This document shows, piece after piece, positions 16,815-25,815 of a stretch of 64,000 nt of DNA. The stretch's first letter is position 1. Each line of letters opens with the position of its first letter. The notes beneath the pieces were generated by a model. The model saw only the letters and a list, made by a program, of their open reading frames with translations, was not told where the DNA came from and searched no databases. The position numbers and the translations under genes are program-made. The DNA lies in contig NZ_JBEQCS010000022.1 of assembly GCF_046054195.1 (NCBI RefSeq), positions 9,046-73,045 on the forward strand, given 5' to 3'. This DNA comes from Celerinatantimonas sp046054195 (lineage in GTDB: Bacteria; Pseudomonadota; Gammaproteobacteria; Enterobacterales; Celerinatantimonadaceae).

Positions 16815-18350
16815 ATGCCAACATCGATATGTATTAAACCCGGACAGTTCACCTTGGATGAACTTCGGCAAATTTTTACCCAGCAACCAACACTGACTCT
16901 GGCGCAAAGCGCGTATCAAGATATCGAGACGAGCCACCAGCAGATTAAAACCATTTTAGACAATTCTCAGACTGTCTATGGGATTAACACTGGTTTTGGC
17001 TTATTGGCTCGAACCTCTATTCCTGCCGAGTCGCTTAGCCAGTTACAACGTAACTTATTGTTATCACATGCAGCAGGCACAGGTGAGCTGCTTGATGATG
17101 CTAGTGTTGCATTAATCATGGCGCTTAAAGTTGGTTCACTATCACGAGGTTTTTCTGGCGTTCGTGTTGAGCTAATCGAACATCTGTTGGCAATGTACAA
17201 CCGTGGGGTTTACCCATGTATTCCTGAACAAGGCTCAGTTGGCGCGTCTGGCGATTTAGCACCACTGGCACACATGGCTTGTGCCATGATCGGGGTCGGT
17301 CAAGTGCGTTATAAAGGTCAGGTAAAAGATGCCGTTGAAGGCCTTAAAGAAGCAGGCTTAGAGCCTATCGAATTGGGTCCTAAAGAAGGCTTAGCATTAA
17401 TTAACGGTACTCAAACTTCGACCGCTTTAGCACTGCGTGGACTGTTCGGCGCCGAACAAGTGTACACCAGCGCAGTTATCGCCGGCTCCCTGACCGTTGA
17501 AGCGCTTAAAGGCTCTTATGTACCGTTTGACCCTCGCATTGGCGAAGTTCGTGGTCAACTGGGACAAATCCGCGCAGCTAGTCATTATCGTAAACTGCTG
17601 ACAGAGAGCGAAATCCGCCATTCACATATTAATTGTGACCGAGTACAAGATCCTTACTCACTGCGTTGTCAGCCACAGGTAATGGGTGCTTGTCTTGATC
17701 AGATTAACCATGCGGCTGCTGTGATTTTGCGCGAAGCTAACGCGGTTTCTGATAACCCGCTGGTTTTTGCTGAACAAGGCGATGTGCTCTCTGGCGGTAA
17801 CTTCCACGCCGAACCCGTTGCGATGGCAGCCGATAATCTGGCAATTGCAATTAGCGAAATGGGTGCATTGAGTGAACGACGCATTGCACAGTTGGTCGAT
17901 CCAAACATGTCAGGGTTACCTGCCTTCTTAGTAAAAGAAAGCGGTGTCAACTCAGGCTTTATGATTGCCCAGGTTACAGCAGCAGCTTTAGCATCAGAAA
18001 ACAAAAGCTTGGCGCATCCAGGTAGCGTTGACAGCTTGCCAACATCAGCGAACCAAGAAGACCATGTTTCTATGGCCACCTATGCGGCACGCCGCTTAAA
18101 ACAGATGGCTGGCAACAGCAGTGCTATCGTTGCGGTTGAGCTTTTAGCAGCAGCACAAGGGATTGATTTTCATGCGCCGCTAACAACCTGCCCAGCTCTG
18201 CAAGAAGTGATGGAAGTGATTCGCCAGCAAGTTCCGCATTACGATACAGACCGTTTCTTTGCGCCTGATTTAGCCAAAGCAAGAGCACTGATTGAGACAA
18301 GTGCCCTAAGCCAATGGCTCAGCGCTGATGAAATGTACGGGGAACATTGA
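16815..18350 (+). CDS. hutH: Histidine ammonia-lyase
   Basis: Converts L-histidine to trans-urocanate and ammonia, the first step of histidine utilisation. The 511-residue length fits the family. The electrophilic MIO cofactor arises from Ala144-Ser145-Gly146 within GSVGASGDLAPL. Tyr55-Gly-Ile-Asn-Thr-Gly-Phe (YGINTGFG) and SDNPL near 313 are the other conserved blocks. GAGGA lies 6 bases before the ATG. It probably forms an operon with hutC 115 bp downstream. Expression should be induced by urocanate through HutC at the operator 16753-16762. Confidence 0.98.
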   Translation: MPTSICIKPGQFTLDELRQIFTQQPTLTLAQSAYQDIETSHQQIKTILDNSQTVYGINTGFGLLARTSIPAESLSQLQRNLLLSHAAGTGELLDDASVALIMALKVGSLSRGFSGVRVELIEHLLAMYNRGVYPCIPEQGSVGASGDLAPLAHMACAMIGVGQVRYKGQVKDAVEGLKEAGLEPIELGPKEGLALINGTQTSTALALRGLFGAEQVYTSAVIAGSLTVEALKGSYVPFDPRIGEVRGQLGQIRAASHYRKLLTESEIRHSHINCDRVQDPYSLRCQPQVMGACLDQINHAAAVILREANAVSDNPLVFAEQGDVLSGGNFHAEPVAMAADNLAIAISEMGALSERRIAQLVDPNMSGLPAFLVKESGVNSGFMIAQVTAAALASENKSLAHPGSVDSLPTSANQEDHVSMATYAARRLKQMAGNSSAIVAVELLAAAQGIDFHAPLTTCPALQEVMEVIRQQVPHYDTDRFFAPDLAKARALIETSALSQWLSADEMYGEH

Positions 18351-18465
18351 TCTGGTTGGCTTGATTAAGCTTCGCCCACTGCTACAATGCCGAGCTTACG
18401 TTGCATCGACAGGCATCGGCGAAGCAAATTAAGCCACTGTGAAATCACTCATTTTGGAGAACAAC

Positions 18466-19206
18466 ATGCCGGGTCAGAAACTTCCCCAAGCTTTGTACCA
18501 GCAAGTCAAACTATATGTGAAAAACCAGATAGAATCTGGCCAATGGTCACCCGGCACGTTAATTCCATCTGAACATCAACTCGTTGAACAGTTCAAAGTT
18601 TCACGGATGACAGTTAACCGAGCCCTGCGCGAGCTTGCCCAAGAGCAAGTGATTAATCGCGTAGCCGGAGTTGGCACGTTTGTCGCTGATCGCAAACCCC
18701 AATCAAGCCTGTTGATGATTGCCAATATTGGGGATGAAATTCGTGCGCGTAACCATCGTTATCGCTGCGAAGTAATTAAACTTTCTCGCGAATCAGCATC
18801 CTTTGAAATCGCCGCAGCCTTATCGATTGCCACTGGCCAATCGGTTTATCATATTATCTGCATTCATTATGAAGAAGATATGCCCGTGCAGTTGGAAAAT
18901 CGATTTGTAAATCCGGCTGTTGCTAGCGATTTTATTGATCAAAGTTTTAATGCCGAGCTCACTCCTTCGGAATATCTACTCGGACAACTTCCAGTCGAAG
19001 AGATGGAACATATCGTTGATGCGACCATTCCTAATCAAGAGCAAGCCCAAGAGCTAAAAATTGAACAAAGTGAGCCCTGTTTGATGCTGATGCGTCGCAC
19101 CTGGGCACACAATCAAATTGTCACCTATGTGCGCTTTTTACATCCTTCATCACGTTACCGCCTCGGAGGACGAATGCGCGTATCCCCCGAGCATGCAGCC
19201 GGATAA
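18466..19206 (+). CDS. hutC: Histidine utilisation repressor HutC
   Basis: GntR-family, HutC-subfamily regulator of 246 residues. The N-terminal winged helix reads LPSEH/IPSEHQLVEQFKVSRMTVNRALREL at about 35-60, and the C-terminal UTRA ligand domain covers about 90-240. The ATG at 18466 is chosen because TTGGAG lies 6 bases upstream; the GTG at 18439 would add nine residues. Downstream of hutH and surrounded by hut genes, it should repress all three hut transcription units and be relieved by urocanate. Confidence 0.95.
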   Translation: MPGQKLPQALYQQVKLYVKNQIESGQWSPGTLIPSEHQLVEQFKVSRMTVNRALRELAQEQVINRVAGVGTFVADRKPQSSLLMIANIGDEIRARNHRYRCEVIKLSRESASFEIAAALSIATGQSVYHIICIHYEEDMPVQLENRFVNPAVASDFIDQSFNAELTPSEYLLGQLPVEEMEHIVDATIPNQEQAQELKIEQSEPCLMLMRRTWAHNQIVTYVRFLHPSSRYRLGGRMRVSPEHAAG

Positions 19207-19215
19207 ACTCATCCC

Positions 19216-19783
19216 TTAACGCGCGACCTGAGTGATGAAATGCGCCGTTGAAATAGCGGCGATAGTGACCCCAAAACTTTCGATATTAGTTAAAGTCTTA
19301 TTATGGTGCTCTCGAATCATCGCTGCTGTAGCGTGCTCTTTATCATGGGTGGTATGAGCATCATCTAGCAGCGAGACATCATAGCCAAGCGCTGCGGATC
19401 TTCGCACGGTGGTATCGACACAAAATTCGCTGGCATACCCACACATAAAGCTGCTCAATCGCAAACTCTTGTAAAATATCCTGCAGATCGGTTCGCAAAA
19501 ACGAATCGGGCGTTGTCTTACGCACATATAAATCACCGCCTTCACGCTCAAGCGCATCAGGCAGCTGCCACCCTTCACAGTTATACTCAATTTCAGAATG
19601 AGGTTCTTCATGTTGAATAAAAATCACCGGGATATGGGCTTGGCGGGCATACGCTGTCGCTAAATTGATCCGTTCTATCACTTGCTGCGCTTGATAAGGT
19701 TGTGGGGAGGGTTCAAATAAAGCGCGCTGCACATCAATAACTAATAGAGCACTGCGCTGAGAGGGAGAAGTCGTCATCATCAT
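19216..19783 (-). pseudogene. Isochorismatase-family cysteine hydrolase, frameshifted
   Basis: Two overlapping frames together encode one isochorismatase-like hydrolase of about 190 residues. The first (19783 down to about 19447) carries ALLVIDVQRALFEP with the catalytic Asp and VRKTTPDSF with the catalytic Lys. The second (about 19446 down to 19216) carries CGYASEFCVDTTVRRSAALGYDV with the nucleophile Cys. The join lies in TATGTGTGGG at about 19440-19448. Restoring one GT repeat gives EQLYVCGYASEFCVDTT, which matches the family, so a 2-bp slippage loss in a GT run explains the break. Without correction the first frame ends after 134 residues and lacks the active-site Cys. It could be a true pseudogene, a phase-variable gene or a sequence error. 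Confidence 0.85.
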
Positions 19784-19998
19784 CTATCCATGATTAGCAA
19801 AGCCATACTATACAGAATAATATATAACTTAAAAATTAATCTTGAGACTCACTTGATAGATGTTTAAATATGCTTGAGTCACGCTTAACTTAGTTCGCCA
19901 GCATAAAGGTTGAAACACTTGGCAGTCATTCACTTTCAGGATAACCTTAACCTTTAATAACTCATTTAACATTTTGTTAAATAATGGATTAGGACAAC

Positions 19999-20397
19999 AT
20001 GAATAGGTTGAAAGGATTTGGCTCCCACGCCATTGATATTGTTGAAGACTTGGGGCTATTGTTAATTGCTCTTTTAACCGTCATTGCGATGGGCCAAGAA
20101 CTTTGGCTCGTTATTAAAGCGGCAACGGTAACGTTGGCAGATTTATTGTTACTGTTTATTTACTTGGAAGTTTTGGCAATGGTTGGACTGTACCTGCAAT
20201 CAGGCCGACTGCCAGTGCGTATGCCGTTATATATTGTGATTGTCGCTCTGGCGCGCTATATGGCGCTAGATATGAAAAATCTCGATACTTGGCGAATGCT
20301 CGGATTAGGTGCTGCAATTTTAGTTGTCGCGCTGGCAATTTTAGTGATTCGTTTCGGTCATAAACGTTACCCTTATGGGGACACCGACAAGCTCTAA
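19999..20397 (+). CDS. psiE: PsiE-family membrane protein
   Basis: A 132-residue inner membrane protein with four hydrophobic segments (about 16-38, 46-66, 74-92 and 100-122), the layout of PsiE, whose E. coli form is induced by phosphate starvation. The conserved YIVIVALARYMALDMKN block is near 75-92. Function is unknown in the family. It stands between the broken isochorismatase gene and the hutUIG operon and ends in a strong terminator shared with hutG. Confidence 0.85.
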   Translation: MNRLKGFGSHAIDIVEDLGLLLIALLTVIAMGQELWLVIKAATVTLADLLLLFIYLEVLAMVGLYLQSGRLPVRMPLYIVIVALARYMALDMKNLDTWRMLGLGAAILVVALAILVIRFGHKRYPYGDTDKL

Positions 20398-20399
20398 AA

Positions 20400-20432
20400 A
20401 AAAGCCCCATTATCAATGATAATGGGGCTTTT
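20400..20432. terminator. Bidirectional terminator between psiE and hutG
   Basis: AAAAGCCCCATTATC-AAT-GATAATGGGGCTTTT, a perfect 15-bp stem with flanking A and T tracts, lies between convergent psiE and hutG. Confidence 0.95.
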
Positions 20433-20465
20433 AAGTAGAAGAACCAACACTTCAAGTTCGCAGTT

Positions 20466-21263
20466 TTATTGTGCGTAAATAACCTGCCCAGTATATAAAT
20501 ACTGCTCGATTAAATCATTTAAGACACTCTGCAATGGTTCAGCTAACTCTTCAAGATAACTAAACGGGTGCTGCTCACGCATATAAATGCACTGGCACAT
20601 TTCCAGCTGAATCGCATGAATATGTTGCTCAGGACGGCCGAAATAACGAGTAATATAGCCACCTTTAAAACGACCATTTAGCACCGAGCTATAGTCACTT
20701 TTTTCACAAACACGATTGAGCGCCTGACTTAAAAGAGGATCGCAGCTTTTACCTTCATTAGAACCTAAATTGAGATCCGGTAATTTGCCATCAAACAGGT
20801 ATGGAATGTGGCTGGCAATCGAGTGCGCATCAAAAAGTAGTGCGTATCCAAATTTCGCTTTTAAGCGCGCTAATTCCGACTCAATCTGTTTGTAATAAGG
20901 CTGCCAAATTTCGCTTTTGGCCCACTCATGTTGCTCATCACTCACTTTTGAGTGAAATAGCGGCTCACCATTAAACAATGTTTGCGGAAATAACCCGGTA
21001 GTATTGCCCTGATAGAGCGGCTGATTATCTGCTGGGCGATTTAAATCGACAACATAACGTGAATAATTTGCGATAATAAGGCTTGGCTTATATTTTTTAA
21101 CATCTGCATATAATTTCGGCAGATGCCAATCCGTATCAGGTAATTGCGCCGCTTTAGGCGTCAATTTTTCTGCGACCTCTTCACTGAGGGCCTGACCGAC
21201 ATGCGGCATACTAATCAACAGCGGGCTATCGCCTTGTTCAAATTCAAACGCCTTGGGATACAT
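20466..21263 (-). CDS. hutG: N-formylglutamate deformylase HutG
   Basis: Hydrolyses N-formyl-L-glutamate to glutamate and formate, the last step of the five-step histidine pathway. The family is N-formylglutamate amidohydrolase: SMPHVG near residue 18, LNRP near 72, DAHSI near 145, and EMCQCIYM near 222 with conserved Glu. The ATG at 21263 gives 265 residues, with AAGGAG upstream; the longer frame to 21350 runs into hutI. The start lies inside the end of hutI (20-bp overlap), so translation is coupled. It is not the arginase-like formiminoglutamase, which agrees with the presence of hutF. Confidence 0.93.
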   Translation of the reverse strand: MYPKAFEFEQGDSPLLISMPHVGQALSEEVAEKLTPKAAQLPDTDWHLPKLYADVKKYKPSLIIANYSRYVVDLNRPADNQPLYQGNTTGLFPQTLFNGEPLFHSKVSDEQHEWAKSEIWQPYYKQIESELARLKAKFGYALLFDAHSIASHIPYLFDGKLPDLNLGSNEGKSCDPLLSQALNRVCEKSDYSSVLNGRFKGGYITRYFGRPEQHIHAIQLEMCQCIYMREQHPFSYLEELAEPLQSVLNDLIEQYLYTGQVIYAQ

Positions 21264-22428
21264 CAAGTTCTCCTTGGTAAATACGTTGATGAGGCAATTG
21301 CCCGCCGAGCCAATAACAAAGCTCTGCCGGATCATCGACCTGCCAAGCAATCATATCAGCGCTAAAACCTGGTGCAATCTGACCATGACTATTTTGTAGC
21401 CCTAACGCCTTAGCCGCATTTACCGTCACCCCAGCTAATGCTTCGGCAGGAGTTAAGCGAAACAGCGTACACGCCATGTTCATCATCAACCGCAACGATA
21501 AGACCGGTGACGTTCCCGGATTACAATCACTGGCAATCGCAATCGGAACCTGATAGCGGCGCAGCAAATTAACAGGTGGATATTGGGTCTCACGCAAGAA
21601 ATAGAACGCCCCAGGCAATAGCACTGCCACCGTTCCAGCCTTAGCCATCGCAACAACGCCAGCTTCATCAAGGTGTTCTAGATGATCGGCAGACATCGCA
21701 TGAAAACGCGCAGCAACCTGAGCTGCCCCTTGCAAAGAGAGCTGTTCGGCATGCAATTTCACCGGAAGCCCTAAACGCCCTGCACAATCAAAAATCTGTG
21801 TCACCTGTTCAGGTGAAAAAGCAAGATGTTCACAAAAAGCATCCACGGCATCAATCAAACCTTCCTTATGCAATTTAGGAAGCATCTGACAGACCCAATA
21901 TACATAGCCTGCTTTATCATCCGCATATTCAGGAGGAAGTGAGTGTGCCAGCAGCGCTGTCGAAAGGATGGTCACCGGAAGCTCTTCGCCGAGTTTGCGA
22001 ATCACCCGCAGCATTTTCGTCTCGCTTTGCTCATCCAGGCCATAACCGGATTTAATTTCAATGGTTGTGACCCCATCCGCGATAAGCTGCTCAATGCGCT
22101 GGCGCGCTAACTTATAAAGCGTTTGCTCATCACTTTGGCGAGTAGCTTGCATAGTTGAGGCAATGCCACCACCACTGGCAGCAATCTCAGCATAACTTTT
22201 GCCTTGCAAGCGCATGTCAAACTCATGAGCTCGCTCCCCACCAAAGACAACGTGGGTATGACAATCAATTAAACCGGGAGTGACCCAGGCATTGCCTAGG
22301 TCAACTTTTTGATCGCAATCAGGCGCATCAGTTTGCTTTCCAACCCAGCTAATGGTGGCACCATCGGAGACAATTGCATCAACATCAGGTTGGTCAATCA
22401 ATCGTAAATTATGCCATAGGGTTGTCAT
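21244..22428 (-). CDS. hutI: Imidazolonepropionase HutI
   Basis: Opens the ring of 4-imidazolone-5-propionate to give N-formimino-L-glutamate. It is a 394-residue amidohydrolase: TPGLIDCHTHVVFGGER at about 50-66 holds the HxH metal ligands and substrate Arg, EIKSGYGL near 130, LHAEQL near 230 with a metal His, and SDCNPGTSP near 305 with the catalytic Asp. It is the second gene of hutU-hutI-hutG, 12 bp after hutU. Confidence 0.97.
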   Translation of the reverse strand: MTTLWHNLRLIDQPDVDAIVSDGATISWVGKQTDAPDCDQKVDLGNAWVTPGLIDCHTHVVFGGERAHEFDMRLQGKSYAEIAASGGGIASTMQATRQSDEQTLYKLARQRIEQLIADGVTTIEIKSGYGLDEQSETKMLRVIRKLGEELPVTILSTALLAHSLPPEYADDKAGYVYWVCQMLPKLHKEGLIDAVDAFCEHLAFSPEQVTQIFDCAGRLGLPVKLHAEQLSLQGAAQVAARFHAMSADHLEHLDEAGVVAMAKAGTVAVLLPGAFYFLRETQYPPVNLLRRYQVPIAIASDCNPGTSPVLSLRLMMNMACTLFRLTPAEALAGVTVNAAKALGLQNSHGQIAPGFSADMIAWQVDDPAELCYWLGGQLPHQRIYQGELDVSQGV

Positions 22429-22440
22429 AGAACCTCCTTA

Positions 22441-24114
22441 TTACTGATCCAGCATAGGCAGGTTCAATTGATGTTCTTTCGCACAATCAATTGCACTCTG
22501 ATAGCCAGCATCAGCATGACGCATCACACCAGTTGCCGGGTCATTATGAAGAACCCGAGCAATTCGCCGGTCTGCTTCTTCACTACCATCGCAGACAATT
22601 ACCATCCCGGCATGCTGTGAGAAGCCCATCCCAACACCACCACCATGATGCAGTGAGACCCAAGTTGCACCGCTTGCCGTATTAAGCAGTGCATTGAGTA
22701 ATGGCCAATCAGAAACCGCATCAGAACCATCTTTCATTGATTCAGTTTCACGGTTCGGACTTGCAACAGAACCTGAGTCTAAATGATCTCGACCAATCAC
22801 AACCGGAGCTGACAGTTCACCACTGCGAACCATCTCATTAAAGGCTAGACCGAGTTTCTGACGATCCCCAAGGCCGACCCAGCAAATCCGTGATGGCAAT
22901 CCCTGAAAATGAATGCGTTCGCGAGCCATGTCTAACCATTGATGCAAATGTTCATCATCTGGAATGAGTTCTTTAATTTTGGCATCAGTTTTATAGATAT
23001 CTTCAGGATCACCCGATAAAGCAGCCCAACGGAAAGGACCAATACCGCGACAGAACAACGGACGAACATAGGCAGGGACAAAACCAGGGAATGAGAATGC
23101 ATCACTCACACCTTCATCACTGGCCATCTGACGCAAGTTGTTACCATAGTCAAATGTTGGCACACCTTGATTATGCAGCTCAACCATCGCTTTTACATGC
23201 AAAGCCATTGATTGTTTAGCCGCTTTAACCACTGCTTCTGGCTCAGTTTTAGCACGTTCACGATATTCATCCCAGCTCCAACCGATTGGCAGATAACCAT
23301 TTAATGGGTCGTGCGAACTGGTCTGGTCGGTGAGCATATCAGGCTTAACACCGCGGCGAACCATTTCTGGAAGAATTTCAGCCACGTTACCTAACAGCGC
23401 AATCGAGATAGCTTTGCCTTCTTTACAGTATTTCTGAACGCGCTCTAACGCATCATCTAAATCTTTGGCTTGTTCATCGACATAGCCAGTTTTCAGGCGA
23501 AAATCGATATGTGATTGCTGACACTCAACACTAATTGAGCACATTCCAGCGAAGGTTGCCGCAAGAGGCTGAGCACCGCCCATGCCACCTAACCCTGCTG
23601 TGAAGAACCAACGACCTTTCAGCTCGCCGTTGTAATGCTGGCGACCGGCTTCAGCAATCGTTTCATAGGTACCCTGAACGATGCCTTGGCTACCGATATA
23701 GATCCAGCTACCCGCTGTCATCTGGCCATACATCATCAGCCCTTTGGCATCGAGTTCGTTAAAGTGTTCCCAGTTAGCCCAATTTGGAACCAGGTTTGAG
23801 TTGGCAATCAGCACTCGCGGCGCATCAGCATGCGTTTTAAAAACGCCGACAGGTTTACCCGATTGAACCAACAGAGTTTCGTCTTCGTTGAGCTCTTTGA
23901 GTGACTCAACGATTTTGTCGTAACATTCCCAGTTACGAGCAGCGCGGCCAATACCGCCATAAATAACTAATTCTTTCGGATTTTCAGCAACCTCTGGGTC
24001 CAGGTTGTTCATCAACATCCGCAATGGCCCTTCGGTCAGCCAGCTTTTTGCGTTTAATTGAGTTCCAGTTGGAGCTTTAACAACTCCATCACGGTAACGG
24101 TTTCCTGCACTCAT
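22441..24114 (-). CDS. hutU: Urocanate hydratase HutU
   Basis: Adds water to urocanate with NAD+ as electrophile to give imidazolone propionate. With the ATG at 24114 (AGGAGAG upstream) it has 557 residues, the standard length. The N-terminus KAPTGTQLNAKSW, the NAD-binding YGGIGRAARNW near 55, and the active-site loop with CQQSHIDFR near 205 are typical, as is the C-terminal HHGGGVGMG. It is the first gene of hutUIG and has the HutC operator at 24168, 53 bp upstream. Confidence 0.98.
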   Translation of the reverse strand: MSAGNRYRDGVVKAPTGTQLNAKSWLTEGPLRMLMNNLDPEVAENPKELVIYGGIGRAARNWECYDKIVESLKELNEDETLLVQSGKPVGVFKTHADAPRVLIANSNLVPNWANWEHFNELDAKGLMMYGQMTAGSWIYIGSQGIVQGTYETIAEAGRQHYNGELKGRWFFTAGLGGMGGAQPLAATFAGMCSISVECQQSHIDFRLKTGYVDEQAKDLDDALERVQKYCKEGKAISIALLGNVAEILPEMVRRGVKPDMLTDQTSSHDPLNGYLPIGWSWDEYRERAKTEPEAVVKAAKQSMALHVKAMVELHNQGVPTFDYGNNLRQMASDEGVSDAFSFPGFVPAYVRPLFCRGIGPFRWAALSGDPEDIYKTDAKIKELIPDDEHLHQWLDMARERIHFQGLPSRICWVGLGDRQKLGLAFNEMVRSGELSAPVVIGRDHLDSGSVASPNRETESMKDGSDAVSDWPLLNALLNTASGATWVSLHHGGGVGMGFSQHAGMVIVCDGSEEADRRIARVLHNDPATGVMRHADAGYQSAIDCAKEHQLNLPMLDQ

Positions 24115-24167
24115 TTGGTCTCTCCTGTCCATATCATTATTGTTGAGTGATTGTCGTGTTTACAACT

Positions 24168-24177
24168 TGTATATACA
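24168..24177. promoter_or_regulatory. HutC operator upstream of hutU
   Basis: TGTATATACA, identical to the site before hutH, 53 bp upstream of the hutU start. It lies in the 238-bp divergent region shared with hutF. Confidence 0.75.
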
Positions 24178-24325
24178 TTTATATAAAAAGTGACAGAATA
24201 ATGCGCACATGACAAGTTTTTTTGCTCAAATTTTTTGCTTTTTTATGTGCAAATAAAGTTGCTATAAATTATATATTGCCAATTGGCTGCATCTTTCATT
24301 TACATTCGATGCATCTTTCTTTATA

Positions 24326-24335
24326 TGTATAGACA
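24326..24335. promoter_or_regulatory. Likely HutC operator upstream of hutF
   Basis: TGTATAGACA differs from the hutH and hutU sites at one position and lies 17 bp before the hutF start codon, a position suited to repression. Confidence 0.6.
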
Positions 24336-24352
24336 ACAGCATAACCCAAGAG

Positions 24353-25723
24353 ATGACTATGGAACGCTATCTAGCCCCCCTCGCTTATCTGCCAACCGGA
24401 TGGCAGCAAAATGTCCGCATTGAAATCGACGACAATGGATTTATTTCCCAAATAACGCCAAATGATGCTGGCGAACAATGCCAAAAACTAACCGGTGCCA
24501 TATTGCCTGGGATGCCAAATTTACACTCGCACGCCTTTCAAAGAGCGATGGCCGGTTTGGGTGAACAGCGTTTGAACCCGCATGACAGTTTCTGGAGCTG
24601 GCGCGAGCAGATGTATCAGGTTGCGTTGCAGATAAGTCCTCAACAGTTGTATGTCATCGCTAAATCACTTTACATGGAAATGCTTGAAGGCGGCTTTACC
24701 AGTGTCGCAGAATTTCACTATTTGCATCATGATGCTAACGGCAAACCTTACGCAGGCAATGATGAGATGGCGGATGCAATCAGTCGCGCGGCTGCGGATG
24801 CCGGAATTGGTCTGACGCTTCTGCCAACGCTTTATAGCTATAGTGATTTTGCGATGGCACCCGCTAGCACCACACAGCGGCGTTTTATCCAAACAACGGA
24901 GCAATATCTTGCCCAATTAGAGCGGCTTAAAAAGCTAATCAGCACTCGCGCGAATCAACGTTTGGGCGGATGCTTTCATTCACTTAGAGCCTGCACCCCT
25001 GAGCAGATCAATGAGGTCGTAGCGACCCTACCAAGCGATTGGCCATTGCATCTGCATTTAAGTGAACAGGTCAAAGAAGTGAATCGTTGTCTTGAAGTTC
25101 ACCAATGTACGCCGCTTGATTGGCTGAGTCGCTCAGTCGAGATTAATTCGCGCTGGTGTATGATTCACGCCACCCACATTACGGACAGTGAGCTTGAGTT
25201 ATTAGCCAAAAGCAAAGCGGTTGCCGGGTTATGCCCACTAACAGAGGCAAGCCTTGGTGACGGCCTATATGAAGTTGACAGTTTCTTATCACAAGGGGGT
25301 CGAATTGGGATTGGTAGCGATAGCCACATTAGCGTCGATGTTGCTGAAGAACTGCGCATGCTTGAGTACGGACAGCGCCTCAAACATCAACAGCGTAACT
25401 TTTTAGCAAGCGAACAATACCCTAGCACTGCTGAGCGGTTATTAGTTGAGTCTTATCAAGGTGGGGCCCAAGCGCTCGCCCAACCGATTGGCCAATTGGC
25501 TAAAGGACAGCGCGCTGATTTCATTGAACTAGATATGAACGACCCATATCTTGCTAGTGTCAGCACCGAACACCTGCTCGATAGCTGGGTATTCGCGCAT
25601 TACAAAAATGCTATCCAATCGGTGATGGTGGCAGGTAAATGGCAGGTTAAAGAACATCACCACCAACAGCATCAGCCGATGCAAGCCGCGTTATTAGAAA
25701 CATTAAAAGAGCTGCGCTCGTAG
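24353..25723 (+). CDS. hutF: Formimidoylglutamate deiminase HutF
   Basis: Deiminates N-formimino-L-glutamate to N-formylglutamate and ammonia; HutG then removes the formyl group. It is a 456-residue amidohydrolase with LPGMPNLHSHAFQRAMAG at about 51-68 (metal HxH), HLHLSEQ near 240, HATHI near 277 and GSDSH near 323. The ATG at 24359 is an equally good start because AAGAG then lies 7 bases upstream. It is divergent from hutU and stands alone, closed by the hairpin at 25736. Its presence shows that this is the five-enzyme route known from pseudomonads. Confidence 0.95.
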   Translation: MTMERYLAPLAYLPTGWQQNVRIEIDDNGFISQITPNDAGEQCQKLTGAILPGMPNLHSHAFQRAMAGLGEQRLNPHDSFWSWREQMYQVALQISPQQLYVIAKSLYMEMLEGGFTSVAEFHYLHHDANGKPYAGNDEMADAISRAAADAGIGLTLLPTLYSYSDFAMAPASTTQRRFIQTTEQYLAQLERLKKLISTRANQRLGGCFHSLRACTPEQINEVVATLPSDWPLHLHLSEQVKEVNRCLEVHQCTPLDWLSRSVEINSRWCMIHATHITDSELELLAKSKAVAGLCPLTEASLGDGLYEVDSFLSQGGRIGIGSDSHISVDVAEELRMLEYGQRLKHQQRNFLASEQYPSTAERLLVESYQGGAQALAQPIGQLAKGQRADFIELDMNDPYLASVSTEHLLDSWVFAHYKNAIQSVMVAGKWQVKEHHHQQHQPMQAALLETLKELRS

Positions 25724-25735
25724 CCTGTTAAACCA

Positions 25736-25761
25736 AGCCAGTCATATCATTGACTGGCTTA
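25736..25761 (+). terminator. Terminator of hutF
   Basis: AAGCCAGTCA-TATCAT-TGACTGGCTT, a perfect 10-bp stem, 12 bp after the hutF stop. The T tract is weak. Confidence 0.7.
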
Positions 25762-25815
25762 AAGCTAGTGACTTTTAAGCATTGCTGCTACTTTGGCTGC
25801 AACAATACAAGCTTT

